Source of the DNA: Shimia sediminis
GTDB taxonomy: Bacteria; Pseudomonadota; Alphaproteobacteria; Rhodobacterales; Rhodobacteraceae
Length of the DNA stretch: 64,000 nucleotides
NCBI RefSeq assembly: GCF_003990645.1
Contig: NZ_RYZK01000005.1
Coordinates: forward strand, 186,001-250,000
Direction of reading: 5' to 3'
Both the position numbers and the translations under genes were made by a program. Of this stretch, positions 62,320 to 64,000 are shown in pieces. How positions within the stretch are numbered: the stretch's first letter is position 1; each line of letters begins with the position of its first letter. Under the pieces are notes generated by a model, which saw nothing but the letters and a program-made list of their open reading frames with translations, was not told the origin of the DNA and did no database searches.

Positions 62320-62512
62320 CACCTCGCACCACTGCCATCGGCCAAGTTCCGACCGCGTCTACCCTGACCGACCCACAGGGCGGCAGTCAGGCGTCTTTTT
62401 CGCGCGCGCAGCATTTGCCGCGAAACCAATCGAAACCGGCCACAAAATTGCACGAATCTCCCAACATTCTGACGTGGATTTTTTAAACAAGTTCCGTTTT
62501 TGGAGAGTGCTC

Positions 62513-63082
62513 ATGATGGGTCCGTTTGCCGCCATTGAATCCGTGATTTTTAAGTATTTCAGACTGCGCGGTCGCGCCACACGGGCGGAATACTGGTGGT
62601 GGGGGTTGTTTCAGTTTCTGGTGCTGACAGGACTTATCGTTCTGGATGTCATGTCCATCAATCCTGACGCCCCCGCGCTGGCCAGCGCCTCGGGGTTCAA
62701 ATCGCCGTATTTCTTGCTGCTGACCCTCATTCCGAATTTTACCGTCACAATCCGTCGCCTGCATGATTCCGGGCGCTCGGGCTTTTGGTATCTCATCACC
62801 ATGGTGCCTATTGTCGGCCCGCTCTGGTTCCTGTTCCTGATGGTCCTGCCCTCGGAAAAGGACGATAACATCTACGGTCCCTATGGTGGGCCGGGCCCGT
62901 CACGCCGCCGCCCGCTGCACGCCCAGGACTCGCGGCGACGCCACGATCCGATGCAGGGCTATGCCGTTCTGGAACGCATCAGGCAGGAACCGACCCCCGA
63001 GATGATCGCCGCACGGCAGGCCAACATCCACGACTACTACAAAAGCCGCGTGCTTGCGTCGCAAACACAGCGCCTGAGCTGA
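62513..63082 (+). CDS. DUF805 family membrane protein
   Basis: 189 residues from ATG 62513 (GGAG at 62502); ATG 62516 is equally good. DUF805 pattern FRLRGRATRAEYWWWGLFQF and IRRLHDSGRSGFWYLI, with three or four membrane helices. A long charged C-terminal tail follows (about 130-189) with RRRPLHAQDSRRRHDP. The open frame to 62120 overlaps plsY. Function unknown. The gap 62320-62512 shows no gene. Confidence 0.85.
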   Translation: MMGPFAAIESVIFKYFRLRGRATRAEYWWWGLFQFLVLTGLIVLDVMSINPDAPALASASGFKSPYFLLLTLIPNFTVTIRRLHDSGRSGFWYLITMVPIVGPLWFLFLMVLPSEKDDNIYGPYGGPGPSRRRPLHAQDSRRRHDPMQGYAVLERIRQEPTPEMIAARQANIHDYYKSRVLASQTQRLS

Positions 63083-63325
63083 CACCGCCGCCCACAGCGC
63101 CCTCTCATCCCCCGAGGGCGCATGCGCCCAAAAGATCGCGCCACGCTGCGCATTTTTCCACATGGGTTCTGCAGCCAGACACATACACCTTTTGTTGCTT
63201 TGAACGTGAACGCGGCTTTTCCCAAATCGAGGGCACGGCACCGCAATACCGATGCCGCCTTATCATACCTCGGGCCGCTGGAAATTTCTGCCGCGCGCCT
63301 CTCACAGACCAAAAGGGAAGAACCC

Positions 63326-63799
63326 ATGTCATCTTTCAAATCGCTCATCGTCGGCGCAGCACTCGCCGTCACCATGGTCAGCTCGGCCTTTGCCGCCGGT
63401 GTCGACGTCAACGCCACGCCCACCGGCCTCGCGCTTCAGGGCTATGACCCGGTCGCCTATCACACCGTGGGTGAACCAACCAAAGGCGACTTTCAGATCA
63501 CCTCGACCTACAACGAGGCGACCTATCGTTTTGCCTCGGAAGAGAACAAGGCCAAGTTTGATGCCGACCCGGCGGCCTACGCCCCGCAATACGGCGGTTA
63601 CTGCGCCTTTGGAACGGCCATGGGCTTTAAGTTCGACGGCGATCCGACCGTGTGGAAGATCGTCGACGGCGAGCTGTTCCTGAACCTCGCAACCGGCGTT
63701 CAGCAGCGTTGGGAAAAAGACATCCCCGGCTTTATCGAAAAGGCCGACGCCAATTGGGTCGACATCGAGGACAAAGCCCCGGCAGAGCTGCAGCAATAA
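63326..63799 (+). CDS. YHS-domain exported protein
   Basis: 157 residues. Signal peptide MSSFKSLIVGAALAVTMVSSAFA; YHS-domain pattern GYDPVAYHTVGEPTKGDFQI, then YRFASEENKAKFDADPAAYAPQYGGYCA with one Cys. YHS domains are thought to bind metals or act in metal handling; substrate unknown. ATG 63326 has GGGAAG upstream. The frame to 63122 is not needed. Terminator at 63851. Confidence 0.86.
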   Translation: MSSFKSLIVGAALAVTMVSSAFAAGVDVNATPTGLALQGYDPVAYHTVGEPTKGDFQITSTYNEATYRFASEENKAKFDADPAAYAPQYGGYCAFGTAMGFKFDGDPTVWKIVDGELFLNLATGVQQRWEKDIPGFIEKADANWVDIEDKAPAELQQ

Positions 63800-63850
63800 G
63801 ACGTCTCATACCCGGAGCACAGCCGTGCGCCGGGTCTTGTGCACCACATC

Positions 63851-63879
63851 AAAAGGCGGCCCCTCGGGGTCGCCTTTTT
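63851..63879 (+). terminator. terminator of the YHS gene
   Basis: AAGGCG-G-CCC and GGG-T-CGCCTT pair around CTCG, then TTTTT (63875-63879). It begins 52 nt past the stop. Confidence 0.75.
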
Positions 63880-63893
63880 CGCAGGCACTGTGC

Positions 63894-64000
63894 CTACACC
63901 AAACGGGCAGGAGTTTCCTGCCCACCTACCCAGTGACGGATTTGCTGATAGCTGTGTACCTCGGCAAGGCGCTTGTGGGCATCAAGCCCCCTATCTGTTC
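63894..64000 (-). CDS. C-terminal fragment of an unknown minus-strand gene
   Basis: Open from the window edge to TAG at 63894-63896: 34 residues, including LDAHKRLAEVHSYQQIRHWV and ending GGQETPARLV. Composition is protein-like, but it is too short to assign. The last residues are encoded within the palindrome at 63905-63923, so the true end may have been altered by a repeat. Confidence 0.35.
   Translation of the reverse strand, partial: TDRGLDAHKRLAEVHSYQQIRHWVGGQETPARLV
63905..63923. repeat. short perfect palindrome in the downstream gap
   Basis: GGGCAGGA-GTT-TCCTGCCC. On the minus strand it is preceded by GTAGGT and continues to GTGTAGGC, which recalls the GTAGGT-flanked palindrome at 2893-2921; possibly the same REP-like family. 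Confidence 0.5.

Overview
This 64 kb window is chromosomal, GC-rich and densely packed. It most likely comes from a marine alphaproteobacterium of the Roseobacter group (Rhodobacteraceae). The evidence is the set of Rhodobacterales-type conserved genes (DUF2794, UPF0262, PaaX/PaaZ, MlaA/MlaC, DUF1636 under a B12 riboswitch), an alphaproteobacterial LexA box of the form GTTC-N7-GTTC, and several copies of a double-hairpin intergenic repeat that I know as common in this family. I see no rRNA, tRNA, CRISPR, transposase or prophage. The genus cannot be fixed from the window.

Layout. 1-6.1 kb: end of a cytochrome P450, then aromatic-compound genes (paaZ, a PaaX-type regulator, a HpaR/MarR-type regulator divergent from an aromatic amino acid decarboxylase). 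6.1-12.5 kb: DUF3095 protein, MFS transporter, GT4 glycosyltransferase, asd, a ribbon-helix-helix-like protein, a 44-residue small protein and a beta carbonic anhydrase. 12.5-16.7 kb: overlapping operon of an M17 aminopeptidase, a NlpC/P60 hydrolase and a ureohydrolase. 16.7-22 kb: a candidate structured small RNA, then divergent imuB and dnaE2 around a LexA box; dnaE2 lacks its usual C-terminal OB-fold. 22-28.6 kb: B12 riboswitch with DUF1636, LuxR solo, smpB, and an overlapping mercaptopyruvate sulfurtransferase/aminotransferase pair. 28.6-34.4 kb: glnK-amtB, a class A penicillin-binding protein, mlaA-mlaC. 34.5-40.4 kb: type I secretion ABC/HlyD pair, ridA-ugpQ, a COG3146 acyltransferase-like gene and phhB. 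40.5-49 kb: peroxiredoxin, ferredoxin reductase, rsmD, map, small enzymes, UPF0262, hisD, yqgE and a DsbD-N-like protein. 49-56 kb: RND efflux operon, moaB, a secreted protein and a family-4-like uracil-DNA glycosylase lacking most of its FeS cysteines. 56-64 kb: secreted HExxH protein, then a translationally coupled pyrB ... pyrC-like ... plsY operon with five small membrane-protein genes between pyrB and the pyrC-like gene, then DUF805 and YHS-domain proteins.

Most worth a second look: (1) the pyrB / five membrane genes / catalytically dead dihydroorotase operon; (2) five copies of a covarying double-hairpin element, four of them at gene 3-prime ends, plus a second family of tandem palindromes; (3) the truncated dnaE2 divergent from imuB with no imuA; (4) a terminator-bearing small RNA candidate between two converging/unrelated genes; (5) a uracil-DNA glycosylase without the iron-sulfur ligands.
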